A stretch of 64,000 bases of DNA from Chitinophagaceae bacterium (GCA_004028795.1 SAIW01000016.1:1-64000), one strand, 5' to 3'; shown: positions 34,233 through 43,182, counted from the stretch's first letter. Numbers and translations are program-made. Notes: generated from the sequence alone by a model not told the origin.

Positions 34233-34302
34233 GTCATTGCGAGGAACGAAGCAATCTTTCTTTGGAGTGAGATTGCCTCAGGCAAGAGCCTTCGCAATGA
34301 CA
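34233..34302. repeat. Family B repeat, full palindromic copy
   Basis: GTCATTGCGAGGAACGAAGC + AATCT on the left and AGATTGCCTC...CCTTCGCAATGAC on the right. It lies between the convergent S9 peptidase and amidase genes and could serve as an RNA hairpin for both. The GTCATTGCGAGGAACGAAGC sequence is a widespread bacterial intergenic repeat. Confidence 0.7.
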
Positions 34303-34320
34303 TTACAATAAAACCTAATT

Positions 34321-35502
34321 CTATTTCTGTGATTTTACCTGTGTAACCCAATCGTTCAAAGCTTTATAAACCTGTGTTACCACTTTAGTTTGAAACTTAG
34401 GATTAATAATTTTCTTTTCATCATCTGCATTACTTAAAAAGCCGATTTCCAATAAAGCATTTACAAAATCTGTTGGTGCATTTAATGTAAAGTTGAAGTT
34501 GCCAACATTGCCGAATTCATCCATATTTATTTCAAGCATTCGCTTTAAAATGCTTTGTGTTAAAGGCCTGAAACCAATATGCTTGTAATAAGTACTGCTG
34601 CCGCTAACCGAAGTATTGTTAGATGAATTCAAATGCAGGCTTATCAATACATCTGGATTTTTTTCCTGCAAAAACAATACACGGTCTCTGATATCGAAGC
34701 TCGTATCCGTAGTTCTTGTCATTACAGTTTTTATACCATTTTTCTTTAATAATTTTTCTAATGCTTTGGCATATACCAAGGTTAATATTTTTTCACTTGC
34801 TTTTGTATTAATACCATCTGTACCTGAGTTATTACCACCATGCCCTGCATCAATAGCTATCACCATTTTTTTCAAACTCAATACCTCAGGCTGGCGTTTC
34901 ACTTTTACTATTAATTGTTTGCCTTTGTAACCAATGCTGTAACCCCAATGCTGCTGATGTTTTAAATCGATGGTTACTTCAACTACATCATCTTCAATTT
35001 GTTTGTAATAAACATTGCGTATTTCTTTTAATGATTGCAGCTGTGTTATCCAGTTGGTGTTGCTTTGCACACCGTATAACTGCAACATAATTTTTGAAGG
35101 ATTAATTTCCATCCAACTTTTATAAGGTATATGTTCATCAATACTTATAGCCAGAATATCATAGCAACTATCTGTACCGCTTACTTTCCATGAATTGGTT
35201 AAATAAAAAGGCTTTTCTTTTGTTGTTGAATCTTTTTGTATGAAGGCTTTATCAATAAAAGCAGAATGATTTTTTGATAGTTGAACCTGATATAAGCCAC
35301 CTGTTGAATCAATCACTCGCATTAAAACATTTGTATCTATATAACCCAGCTTGGCTCCTCCTAATCTATCATCTCCTAAACCATAAGCTAATGATGGCAA
35401 TTTGCCTTTTGTTTTTGCCAACCAGTAATGTTTAGTAGAATCCTGAGCATGTAAAGAAAGCGATAAAATAAAGCAACCGATAAGGAGTATGTTTTTGTTC
35501 AT
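34321..35502 (-). CDS. N-acetylmuramoyl-L-alanine amidase (Amidase_3)
   Basis: About 393 residues from the ATG at 35502, which opens a signal peptide (ends LSLHAQ); the earlier ATG at 35553 lies inside a terminator hairpin. The N-terminal ~220 residues have an SH3-like/AMIN-like character. The amidase domain (~225-390) has zinc ligands in AIDAGHGG, the E after IKTKASEK, HLNSS and the catalytic Glu in LLEIGFLSN. It cleaves the amide between MurNAc and L-Ala in peptidoglycan, acting in cell separation or turnover. Confidence 0.92.
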   Translation of the reverse strand: MNKNILLIGCFILSLSLHAQDSTKHYWLAKTKGKLPSLAYGLGDDRLGGAKLGYIDTNVLMRVIDSTGGLYQVQLSKNHSAFIDKAFIQKDSTTKEKPFYLTNSWKVSGTDSCYDILAISIDEHIPYKSWMEINPSKIMLQLYGVQSNTNWITQLQSLKEIRNVYYKQIEDDVVEVTIDLKHQQHWGYSIGYKGKQLIVKVKRQPEVLSLKKMVIAIDAGHGGNNSGTDGINTKASEKILTLVYAKALEKLLKKNGIKTVMTRTTDTSFDIRDRVLFLQEKNPDVLISLHLNSSNNTSVSGSSTYYKHIGFRPLTQSILKRMLEINMDEFGNVGNFNFTLNAPTDFVNALLEIGFLSNADDEKKIINPKFQTKVVTQVYKALNDWVTQVKSQK

Positions 35503-35516
35503 TGCATGAAAGTAAT

Positions 35517-35548
35517 AAAAAAACAACGGGACGTATAAACATCCCGTT
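35517..35548 (-). terminator. Rho-independent terminator (minus strand)
   Basis: AACGGGATGT pairs with ACGTCCCGTT (with G-U pairs), followed on the minus strand by a T-run. It ends the DUF4270/outer membrane protein transcript before the amidase gene. Confidence 0.8.
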
Positions 35549-35578
35549 GCCATTTATAAAATATAAAATGAAATTTTA

Positions 35579-36862
35579 TTAATCGTAACGAACTAATTTT
35601 CTTGAACGCCAGAAATCTCTGTAACTGAATGAAATTGTTAACTGCGTAAAGTTTTCTCTTATTAAACCGTTTTCGGTAGTACCTCTTCTGCCTATTTCTA
35701 ATGCAGCATTAATACCCACAGACGAGCCATTTAAAAAGTATAAATTAAAGCCACCGCCCAATGTACCGCCTACTTCATCAATTTGATAGCCATTAATTCT
35801 CAGATAAGATGTTCTGTAAAATGCACCGACCTGTAGAAAATTTCTTTCTACCGAAGCAACTGTATTTCCTGATAAATCTCTGTATGCATTTTTCTTGGCA
35901 TATTCAAAACCTAAAGCAAACTTATTACTGTTTACCAAACTATAGCTGATGCCCTTATAATTTAAACTGCTCCATCCTTCATAATTATAATCAGCAGCAA
36001 AAGTTAATTTATCATTTAAAATAGCTGCTACACCCACACCATACATAACTGGTAAAGTAAAGAAGGTGCTTTTATAAACATAATCACTTCTTAAGGTAGT
36101 ATTACCATCAGTAACCAACAAACTATAATCAGCATTTAATTTGGTTTGATAAGAACCTGTAATACCTACTGCATAATTCCATTTTTTTCTGCGATGTGTT
36201 TTGTATTGTGCCCCGAATTTAAAGTATGGGTTATAAATAGTTATATAACGTGTAGAGGTTAAAGAACTATCGCCAACACTGCCTAAAACAGATTCGGTTT
36301 CGTTTAAATGCCCGAACAAATAAGAAGCCTGCACACCTACTGAAAAATTAGAATCTATCCTGAAACTGTTGGTAAGAAAAATATTATTCACCCCACCTTC
36401 ACCCTGATAATAAGTAGTTGCTGTTGATGGTGTACCCAAAATAGATTTCTGACCAAACATTGAATATTTTGCGGTGCTGAAAGGCATAATACCTAAAGTA
36501 GTTGCCCAATAAGATTTCGGTTTAATACCCAAAAGCATTTTTCTGAACTGAACATCAGATGAATTATTCTGTGTTGAAGAAGTAATCGGCCTACCTGCAT
36601 AGTTTACATCTTTAAACCTTGCAGAAACTTCCATTGTAAAATAATGAAGGTCTAAAGCTGCATTGGCAGCCGGGTTGGCATTGTATAAAAATCTGTTGGA
36701 AGATAAAGCCATACCTGCATGGCCCATGCCCGATGTTCTGTCGAAATAACTTTTTTCAATATCGCCGATACCTATAATTGAATAAGGAGAATTATTCTGC
36801 TGAGCCACTGCATAGTTTGATATGCAGCACAGGAAAATAATATAGGATAGAAACTGCTTCAT
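35579..36862 (-). CDS. Outer membrane protein, FadL/OmpP1-like
   Basis: About 427 residues from the ATG at 36862, which directly precedes a signal peptide (ends NYAVAQ); the ATG at 36922 would overlap the upstream gene. The mature N-terminus SPYSIIGIGDIEKSYFDRTS followed by GMGHAGMALSS and NPAAN resembles FadL-type transporters, whose N-terminus plugs the barrel. The rest is a strand-rich barrel ending ISFSYRDFWRSRKLVRYD. It follows the DUF4270 lipoprotein gene by 7 bases, so the two are co-expressed. Confidence 0.75.
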   Translation of the reverse strand: MKQFLSYIIFLCCISNYAVAQQNNSPYSIIGIGDIEKSYFDRTSGMGHAGMALSSNRFLYNANPAANAALDLHYFTMEVSARFKDVNYAGRPITSSTQNNSSDVQFRKMLLGIKPKSYWATTLGIMPFSTAKYSMFGQKSILGTPSTATTYYQGEGGVNNIFLTNSFRIDSNFSVGVQASYLFGHLNETESVLGSVGDSSLTSTRYITIYNPYFKFGAQYKTHRRKKWNYAVGITGSYQTKLNADYSLLVTDGNTTLRSDYVYKSTFFTLPVMYGVGVAAILNDKLTFAADYNYEGWSSLNYKGISYSLVNSNKFALGFEYAKKNAYRDLSGNTVASVERNFLQVGAFYRTSYLRINGYQIDEVGGTLGGGFNLYFLNGSSVGINAALEIGRRGTTENGLIRENFTQLTISFSYRDFWRSRKLVRYD

Positions 36863-36869
36863 TTGTTTA

Positions 36870-38204
36870 TTAAGGTTGAATGGCTGCATAAGTAATTTGT
36901 AAGCTGATACTGTTAGTAGCATTATTCTTATTGGCTAAAACAACTCTGCTGAATTGTGTTTCATAAGGTCCTGATGGCGGAGCAAATAAAACACCATTGT
37001 TGGTTATATTAATTGATGGGTCTGATAAAAGTGCTTTTAAGTAAGCAGTAACGTCGTAAGAATAGTAAGTGTTTTCCCCATTTATATTATCTATTATTAA
37101 GTTACCATATTGAACGCTTGGTGTTCCATTTGAAGATATAACAGTTAAATTTGAACCTAATTGATTTAAAATATTAGTACCTGCTAAACGCATTTGGCTT
37201 GGCAAATAATAAAAGGTACTGAATGTTGAGGTCTTTGGTCTTATTATTAAAACAGCACTAAGCAATTTTACATAATTAGGCGTGCCTAAAAGATCTCTTA
37301 TACTGGGGAAAGTAATCTTTGCAGTTATACCTGTTGATGGTTGTGAGAACGCAGCATTACCTGTTAAAGCATTATCCATTTCATGAAGAGAAGTACCTAA
37401 AGCTGCTATAGGCGTTCCCGTTCTGTCTGCAGTAACATTAGTAAAATGATGCTGGTTATTAGAAAGCGTAAACTCAACTTTCATGTCTGTTGTTACTACA
37501 CCATATTTTTTATAGTTGATACGCATCGTTAGGCTATCTGCTAATCCTAAAATCATTTGGTTATTGGTACCACCTCCTAATCTCAATCCTTTAAAATAGT
37601 CTAAGAAAACACTGGCTGTTTTAATAGTATCGCTGCCTCTTTGCAACATACCGAATAATTGTTGCCCCAAAACATCACTTAATCTTATAGCAATAGTATC
37701 TGTAAAGGTTGGGCGAACAATTACATCTGTTGAACCTAATGCGGTAGTATTATAATTAAATTTATCAATGTTGTATAAATAGCTGCCGTTATCCCAAGGC
37801 ACAATATTATCAGTTAATTTATTTACATCAATATGAAGCTTCTGTGTAGAGTCTCCATAATAGTTTGTTCCTTTTTTAAGTTTTAATATCAATGTTAAAG
37901 AATCGTAAGAAGTATATTGATAAGTATCAGAATAACTTGGCGGAGCAATTTCCAAAAAAGTCTGAGCCTGAATTTTTCCGAAATACGGGTCAGTATAACC
38001 ACCAACCAATGTTACACCTCTGCCTGATGTAATAAATGAATCTGTAAAAATGGTAGATATTTTGGGCGAAAAAGTATCAACACGAATAATTTGTGTAGCC
38101 CCATTATCTAAATAAACATTTCCGAAAGCTATATCGGTTTTATTGCAAGCTGTTTCAACAGCAATAATTGCAACTAAAAAAAACAGGTAGTAAATTTTCT
38201 TCAT
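36870..38204 (-). CDS. DUF4270 family lipoprotein
   Basis: About 444 residues from the ATG at 38204, chosen because the lipoprotein signal starts there (VAIIAVETAC); a further ATG at 38249 adds 15 charged residues. The body is strand-rich with VGGYTDPYFGKIQAQTFLEI, typical of DUF4270, a family restricted to Bacteroidota and of unknown function. It starts a two-gene minus-strand operon and is divergent from the Kelch/DUF4907 pair. Confidence 0.88.
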   Translation of the reverse strand: MKKIYYLFFLVAIIAVETACNKTDIAFGNVYLDNGATQIIRVDTFSPKISTIFTDSFITSGRGVTLVGGYTDPYFGKIQAQTFLEIAPPSYSDTYQYTSYDSLTLILKLKKGTNYYGDSTQKLHIDVNKLTDNIVPWDNGSYLYNIDKFNYNTTALGSTDVIVRPTFTDTIAIRLSDVLGQQLFGMLQRGSDTIKTASVFLDYFKGLRLGGGTNNQMILGLADSLTMRINYKKYGVVTTDMKVEFTLSNNQHHFTNVTADRTGTPIAALGTSLHEMDNALTGNAAFSQPSTGITAKITFPSIRDLLGTPNYVKLLSAVLIIRPKTSTFSTFYYLPSQMRLAGTNILNQLGSNLTVISSNGTPSVQYGNLIIDNINGENTYYSYDVTAYLKALLSDPSINITNNGVLFAPPSGPYETQFSRVVLANKNNATNSISLQITYAAIQP

Positions 38205-38323
38205 AAAGTCAATTGGCATCAGTAAACTCAATTTTACCAAACGGGGCAAATATATTTATGTAGTTCTCAACTTAATCATTTGCAAAATATTTTAACTTCT
38301 ATTTTTGTTTGAAACAAGCCCCC

Positions 38324-38331
38324 TATATTTG
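38324..38331 (+). promoter_or_regulatory. Candidate -7 box (TATATTTG) of the Kelch/DUF4907 operon
   Basis: Matches TAnnTTTG; TTTG motifs at 38304 and 38308 could serve as the -33 element although the spacing is a little short. The transcript would have a leader of about 105 bases. Confidence 0.4.
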
Positions 38332-38445
38332 CCGCTCGCTTTTGCAGACAAAAAATAAATATTCGTCAGGCAAATGAGATTGAAAATCCATTTTAACGAT
38401 TTTCAGACACACTATACAAATAATTTGGGCAAAATTTTTAAAACG

Positions 38446-39522
38446 ATGAAGCAAGTAAAGTACTTATTTTTTCTTCCCGTAGCTATCTGCTTATTTACCT
38501 TATCAGCATGTAATTCTACTTCTACAACAGACCCTACCACTTCAAGCGGTAACTGGGTTAGACGTGCAGAGTGCGATTGTAATGCACGCACAAAAGCAGT
38601 TTCTTTTGTAATTGGCGATACTGCATATATAGCCACCGGAATTGATGGCAATAATGTTCGTTATCAGGATGTTTGGGCTTATGACCAAAACAAAAATTTC
38701 TGGACACAAAGGGCTCAGTTTGGTGGCTCTGCCCGTAATAGTGCTGTAGCTTTTGCAGTTGGCACCAAAGGTTATATAACTACAGGTTATGATGGCGTAA
38801 ATCGCTTACAGGATACTTGGGAATATGACCAAGCTACTAATAAATGGACTCAAAAAGCTAATTTACCGGACCCACCAAATGCCCCTGTTGGAAGCGGTGC
38901 AAGACGCGATGCTGTTGGTTTTGGAATCGGTACAGCAGGTTATGTGTATTCAGGTTATAATGGTGGTGATACCAAAGATATTTGGCAATTCACTCCTGCA
39001 ACGAATACATGGACTCAGATTGTTAGTAATGGTGGAACAAAAAGAGAACAAGGAATCGTTTTTGTTTATAACAACAAAGCTTATTTGTTTACAGGTATCA
39101 ATAACGGTCAAACTTCTACAGTAAATGATGGTTGGGTATTTGACCCATCACAAATAAGCTCTACAAATGGACCTTGGACTCAATTAAGAAACATTACTAA
39201 TACCAGCAGCGATAGCTACGATGATGACTATACTGATATTGTTAGAAATAATGCAGTTGCATTTGTTATAAATAATAATGGGGTTCCGAAAGGTTATTTA
39301 ACCTGCGGCCAAAACGGTGGTTACACTAAAAAAACCTGGGAATATGACTTTGCAAGTGACTTATGGACACGTAAAACAACTTATGAAAGAACTGAACGCG
39401 GCGGTGCTGTAGCTTTTGCTGTAAAAGGAAGAGGTTTTGTCGCATTAGGCAGTAACAGCAGCTATTATTTAGATGATTTAGATGAGTTTTTACCAGCAGC
39501 AACTTATGACCCAAATGACTAA
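38446..39522 (+). CDS. Kelch-repeat beta-propeller lipoprotein
   Basis: About 358 residues from the ATG at 38446, which precedes a lipoprotein signal (ICLFTLSAC); an ATG at 38374 would add 24 residues without signal features. Five to six Kelch motifs of ~50 residues are visible, for example GYITTGYDGVNRLQDTWEYD, GYVYSGYNGGDTKDIWQF and FVALGSNSSYYLDDLDEF, each with a Trp about six to eight residues after the motif. It should form a surface propeller for protein or glycan binding. The stop overlaps the DUF4907 start by 8 bases. Confidence 0.88.
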   Translation: MKQVKYLFFLPVAICLFTLSACNSTSTTDPTTSSGNWVRRAECDCNARTKAVSFVIGDTAYIATGIDGNNVRYQDVWAYDQNKNFWTQRAQFGGSARNSAVAFAVGTKGYITTGYDGVNRLQDTWEYDQATNKWTQKANLPDPPNAPVGSGARRDAVGFGIGTAGYVYSGYNGGDTKDIWQFTPATNTWTQIVSNGGTKREQGIVFVYNNKAYLFTGINNGQTSTVNDGWVFDPSQISSTNGPWTQLRNITNTSSDSYDDDYTDIVRNNAVAFVINNNGVPKGYLTCGQNGGYTKKTWEYDFASDLWTRKTTYERTERGGAVAFAVKGRGFVALGSNSSYYLDDLDEFLPAATYDPND

Positions 39523-39910
39523 GCCATTATTTTTAATAGCAGCTATTACAGGTTTGATTATTGCTTCATCATCCTGTAATCAACAACAAAAACAGGAAGA
39601 AACAAAAACAGTTTTACCTGCTGATGCCGTTGCCAAACGACAATTTGATGCTGCTAAAAAGCACGATAGTATTTATGTTGAATTGAAAATTATAAAAACA
39701 GATTTCGGTTACGGGTATGAGATTTATAAAAATCATCAACCCTTTATAAGACAGGATTTTATTCCGGCTATTGAAGGCAGAAAAGGTTTTGTAAATGAAG
39801 AAGAAGCTAAAAGATTAGCCAACTATATCATAAAAAAAATGACGGAAGGCAAAATGCAGTTTCCTTCTGTAACACCCGCCGAAATTGATAGTTTACATAT
39901 AACACATTAA
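39515..39910 (+). CDS. DUF4907 domain-containing lipoprotein
   Basis: About 131 residues from the ATG at 39515 (alternatives 39482 and 39506 only extend the tail before the signal). Signal ends SSSC. The domain contains GYGYEIYKNHQPFIRQDFIP followed by AIEGRKGF and EEAKRLANYIIKKM, typical of DUF4907, a small periplasmic family of unknown function. It overlaps the Kelch gene and ends at a strong bidirectional terminator. Confidence 0.85.
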   Translation: MTKPLFLIAAITGLIIASSSCNQQQKQEETKTVLPADAVAKRQFDAAKKHDSIYVELKIIKTDFGYGYEIYKNHQPFIRQDFIPAIEGRKGFVNEEEAKRLANYIIKKMTEGKMQFPSVTPAEIDSLHITH

Positions 39911-39913
39911 ATA

Positions 39914-39943
39914 AAAAACTCTTAGTAAATGCTAAGAGTTTTT
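39914..39943. terminator. Bidirectional Rho-independent terminator
   Basis: AAAAACTCTTAG and CTAAGAGTTTTT make a 12-bp stem with a 6-base loop between the convergent DUF4907 and LytTR genes. The 3' end of the LytTR gene runs into it. Confidence 0.88.
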
Positions 39944-40282
39944 TTCTATCATCTTATCTAAAGCAGGCTTAAATGAAAGCCCCAGCGGTATTCTGTGATT
40001 GCCGATTGTTATTTCACTTCTTGTTATTGTATCTATTTGTTTTATCGAAACGATATAAGACCTGTGTACTCTTATAAAATCATCTGCTGATAACTTAGTC
40101 TCAAATTCTTTCAAATTTTGTAAGGTTGTTAAAGGTGTAGCTTTCCCTTTTAAATAAATTTGAGTGTAATCTCTTAATCCTGAAAAAAATAATACGTCTG
40201 CTAAAATTATTTTTACCAGTTTGTACTCAGATTTTACAAACAGAAATTCTCTGTGTTGCTTATTGGCAGTTGTATTCGGCAT
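39932..40282 (-). CDS. Stand-alone LytTR DNA-binding regulator
   Basis: 116 residues, consisting almost only of a LytTR domain: DVLFFSGLRDYTQIYLKGKA (~29-48), then LKEFETKLSADDFIRVHRSY (~57-76) and IDTITRSEITIGNHRIPLG. Most LytTR proteins carry a receiver domain or membrane part; this one has neither, so it is not an obvious response regulator. Its stop codon lies in the terminator shared with the Kelch/DUF4907 operon, a likely target. Confidence 0.88.
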   Translation of the reverse strand: MPNTTANKQHREFLFVKSEYKLVKIILADVLFFSGLRDYTQIYLKGKATPLTTLQNLKEFETKLSADDFIRVHRSYIVSIKQIDTITRSEITIGNHRIPLGLSFKPALDKMIEKNS

Positions 40283-40324
40283 TGTATAAAATTAAAAAGT
40301 ATAGCTGTAATAAAGCGTTAAATA

Positions 40325-40358
40325 AAAATGCACCATGAAAATTCTCCATGATGCATTT
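40325..40358 (-). terminator. Terminator of the NifU-like gene
   Basis: On the minus strand AAATGCATCATGG opposes CATGGTGCATTT with one mismatch and is followed by TTTATTTAA. It lies 27 bases past the stop of the NifU-like gene. Confidence 0.7.
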
Positions 40359-40385
40359 AAATATTTATGCTAAAACAAAAAATAA

Positions 40386-40985
40386 TTATTCTGCTTCTGC
40401 TACTACTTCTTTTACTTCAGGTATCATTCTTTTCATCATACCTTCAATACCTGCCTTTAAGGTAATCATTGATGAAGGGCAACCGCTGCAACTTCCCTGC
40501 AACATCAAATTCACCACACCTTCGTTATAACTTTTAAATTGAATAGCACCGCCATCCATTTCAACAGCAGGCTTTACATAATTTTCTAATAACTCCTTCA
40601 CACGTTTTACTACATCATCGTCATCTGCTGCAATGGTATTACTTGCTTCCTGCTTTACTTTAGCTACTTCTTCTTCATTAACTACAACACCGCCGTTCTC
40701 TAAATAATCTTTTAAAAATTGTTTGATGTTAGGAATAACATCCTGCCAATCTTCAATATCACCTGTTTTAGTAAGTGTAACAAAGTTGCTGGCTATAAAA
40801 ACACTTTTTATAAAAGGAAAACTGAACAATTCTTTTGCTAATGGAGATGGGCCCGCAGTACTTTCATCCTGAAAATCTATGCTCTTACCTGGGTACAATA
40901 ATTTGTTAGCCACAAACTTCATTGTTTCGGGGTTAGGAGTCATTTCAGTATAAATACTGATGATTGGGTTTCCTGTTTTAATCAT
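40386..40985 (-). CDS. NifU-like Fe-S cluster scaffold/carrier protein
   Basis: 199 residues. The N-terminal domain (ISIYTEMTPNPETMKFVANK, ~10-29) is the Nfu/scaffold domain; the C-terminal NifU domain (~120-195) has YVKPAVEMDGGAIQFKSY and the cluster-binding GSCSGCPSS (CxxC). It transfers 4Fe-4S clusters to client enzymes. IspG, a 4Fe-4S enzyme, is encoded just upstream on the same strand, so a supply link is plausible. The start fits family alignments. Confidence 0.93.
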   Translation of the reverse strand: MIKTGNPIISIYTEMTPNPETMKFVANKLLYPGKSIDFQDESTAGPSPLAKELFSFPFIKSVFIASNFVTLTKTGDIEDWQDVIPNIKQFLKDYLENGGVVVNEEEVAKVKQEASNTIAADDDDVVKRVKELLENYVKPAVEMDGGAIQFKSYNEGVVNLMLQGSCSGCPSSMITLKAGIEGMMKRMIPEVKEVVAEAE

Positions 40986-41070
40986 AACACATCTGTTTAG
41001 TCAAATACAAAAATAAAGTTTTGATTTGGGCTGAAAATATTGTTGGCACTGATTTTTCGTTTATCGAAAT

Positions 41071-43113
41071 TTAAGCAGGCTCTATCCAAGCTTCATTTTC
41101 TTTCAATAAATTAATTAATTCATCTACTGCAATTTCACTGTCAATATTTTTCTTCACTATTTCTTTGCCTTTGTACAAAGTAATTTTTCCAACGCCACTG
41201 CCAACATAACCAAAATCTGCATCGGCCATTTCTCCCGGCCCGTTTACAATACAGCCCATAATAGCAATTTTTACCCCTTTTAAATGATTGGTTCTGTTAC
41301 GGATTTTTGCTGTTGTTTCCTGTAAATCGAATAAGGTTCTGCCGCAACTGGGGCAGGATATATACTCTGTTTTTGAAATGCGTGTACGTGTTGCCTGAAG
41401 AATGCTGAAAGCTGTATTATTAATGAATTGCTCAACAGAATTGTTTTGCAAATAATTTCTGCCTACTGTTGACTGTTGACTGTTGACTGTTGACTGACTA
41501 TAGCTTTCACTTGTCATGCCAAAACAAACACCATCACCAAACCCATCTAATAATAATGCTCCTGCTTCTGTAGCATAATGAATTAAATGTTCATCTGTTG
41601 TTTGCCAATAACTGTCAACCACAATTACAACAGGGTTTTCAATTTTTCGGTTCATTAATTCAACAAACATTCTTCTTATGGCTTGCATTGCATTTTTTCT
41701 TTTTGAAGAAAGGCACAATACAACAGATTTATTATTTGCTAATTCATCTAAATAAGTAAAATCATTAATAGTCGTATCATCACTAAAAGCATCTAACATT
41801 ACAAAATTTAAAGACGCATGATGGTTGTTTGATTCAATAAAATCTTTTGTGTTATAGATGGGAAGATATTTATCTGTGTCACTCGCAGTAATAGCATAAT
41901 CAGGCCATGTTATCACTTTTAATGTTCCCGGCAATGCAAAGTTTAATTCTGCTTTTCCTGTGAAAATATAGTCTGCTGCAGTATCGCTAATATTCCATTT
42001 ATCACTTGCTTCATCATAAGTATAACCAACGCTTTGCAATGTTTGCGGAGTAATATTTTCAACCTTACTTATATCTGCAATTACAACAGGCACATGGTTT
42101 CCGCCAATATTATCAACTGCAAATGTTTTTCTTCTTTTATAGTTGAAAGGCGAAAAAGGAATCGGGAATTGGGAATTGGGAATCGCAAGTTCAGCAATTT
42201 TCGATTTTTGATTTTCGATTTTCGGTTTTCCTTCTTCATATCTTTTCACTAAATCTTTACAAACAGGAATTTCAAATTCAGGGTCTTCTGTTAAAGAAAC
42301 ACGAATAGTATCGCCAATACCATCTTCTAATAAAGTACCAATACCAGCAGCACTTTTAACGCGACCATCTTCTCCATCGCCTGCTTCTGTAACACCCAAA
42401 TGCAAAGGATAAATTTCGCCAAACTCGGCATCCATTTGTTGTATTAATAACCGATAAGCCTGCACCATAACCTGCGGGTTGCTGGCCTTCATACTTAAAA
42501 TAATATTATGATATGATTCGCTTCTTGCAATACGTAAAAACTCCATAGCACTTTCTACCATACCGTTGGGTGTATCGCCGTAACGGCTCATAATTCTATC
42601 ACTTAAAGAACCATGATTGGTACCTATTCTCATGGCTGTTCCATACTCTTTACAAATTTTAACCAAGGGTGTAAATCGTTCCTGAATACGTTCTATTTCT
42701 TCTGCATATTCCGCATCGGTATATTCAATCTGTTCAAACTTTTTCTTATCAACATAATTGCCGGGGTTAACTCTTACTTTCTCCACAATTCTTGCAGCAA
42801 TTTCTGCAGCGTTAGGTGTAAAGTGAATATCTGCTACCAACGGCGTTGTATAACCACGTTTACGTAATTCGTTTTTTATGTTTAATAAATTATCTGCCTC
42901 CTTTTTACTTGGTGCTGTAATACGCACCAGCTCTGCACCTGCTTCAATACAACGAATACTTTGCTCAACAGTAGCAAGGGTGTTCATCGTATCTGTAGTT
43001 GTCATGGTTTGTAAGCGAATGGGGTTCAGGTTACCGATAAGTAAACCACCTACATTTACTTCTTTTGTTTGTAAACGATTGTATTGTGTTAACGAGTTAC
43101 AATAGAGTTCCAT
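41071..43113 (-). CDS. ispG: (E)-4-hydroxy-3-methylbut-2-enyl-diphosphate synthase, long form
   Basis: 680 residues. It converts methylerythritol cyclodiphosphate to HMBPP in isoprenoid synthesis, using a 4Fe-4S cluster. The N-terminal TIM barrel (~1-290) has VRITAPSKKEAD, VADIHFTP and KVRVNPGN. A long insert domain, typical of Bacteroidota, Chlamydia and plants, follows. The C-terminal cluster domain has SCPSCGRTLFDLQ, GCIVNGPGE and DFGYVGSG. Oddly, two spots contain tandem heptamer DNA read in frame: residues ~297-319 (KIENQKSKIAE...PNSQFPIPFS) and ~541-549 (STVNSQQSTV). Both look like loop insertions and leave the frame open. Confidence 0.95.
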   Translation of the reverse strand: MELYCNSLTQYNRLQTKEVNVGGLLIGNLNPIRLQTMTTTDTMNTLATVEQSIRCIEAGAELVRITAPSKKEADNLLNIKNELRKRGYTTPLVADIHFTPNAAEIAARIVEKVRVNPGNYVDKKKFEQIEYTDAEYAEEIERIQERFTPLVKICKEYGTAMRIGTNHGSLSDRIMSRYGDTPNGMVESAMEFLRIARSESYHNIILSMKASNPQVMVQAYRLLIQQMDAEFGEIYPLHLGVTEAGDGEDGRVKSAAGIGTLLEDGIGDTIRVSLTEDPEFEIPVCKDLVKRYEEGKPKIENQKSKIAELAIPNSQFPIPFSPFNYKRRKTFAVDNIGGNHVPVVIADISKVENITPQTLQSVGYTYDEASDKWNISDTAADYIFTGKAELNFALPGTLKVITWPDYAITASDTDKYLPIYNTKDFIESNNHHASLNFVMLDAFSDDTTINDFTYLDELANNKSVVLCLSSKRKNAMQAIRRMFVELMNRKIENPVVIVVDSYWQTTDEHLIHYATEAGALLLDGFGDGVCFGMTSESYSQSTVNSQQSTVGRNYLQNNSVEQFINNTAFSILQATRTRISKTEYISCPSCGRTLFDLQETTAKIRNRTNHLKGVKIAIMGCIVNGPGEMADADFGYVGSGVGKITLYKGKEIVKKNIDSEIAVDELINLLKENEAWIEPA
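41466..41493. repeat. Heptamer tandem repeat CTGTTGA x4 inside ispG
   Basis: Four perfect copies of CTGTTGA (TCAACAG on the coding strand). Translated as QSTVNSQQSTV in a loop shortly before the Cys-containing domain of IspG. Confidence 0.9.
42158..42185. repeat. Heptamer tandem repeat GGAATYG x4 inside ispG
   Basis: Four copies: GGAATCG, GGAATTG, GGAATTG, GGAATCG. On the coding strand this contributes IPNSQFPIPFS. Confidence 0.9.
42197..42224. repeat. Heptamer tandem repeat ATTTTYG x4 inside ispG
   Basis: Four copies: ATTTTCG, ATTTTTG, ATTTTCG, ATTTTCG, separated by 11 bases from the GGAATYG block. On the coding strand this contributes KIENQKSKI. Confidence 0.9.
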
Positions 43114-43182
43114 GAATATGTTTGAAAAAGTGAAATAGCAAAATTGCCTAAAAATGAAATACTTTCAATTAAATTAATTGCT

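Noticed and set aside
41043-41062. Sigma-54 promoter (TTGGCAC...)
   Set aside because: The -12 TTGC part is missing and the site lies downstream of ispG, not upstream of a gene start on that strand.
42158-42224. CRISPR-like array
   Set aside because: The units are 7 bases, contiguous and in a coding region, with no spacers and no cas genes nearby.
41071-43113. Frameshift or assembly error in ispG caused by the heptamer arrays
   Set aside because: The frame is continuous across all three arrays and all cluster-binding Cys motifs lie in the same frame.
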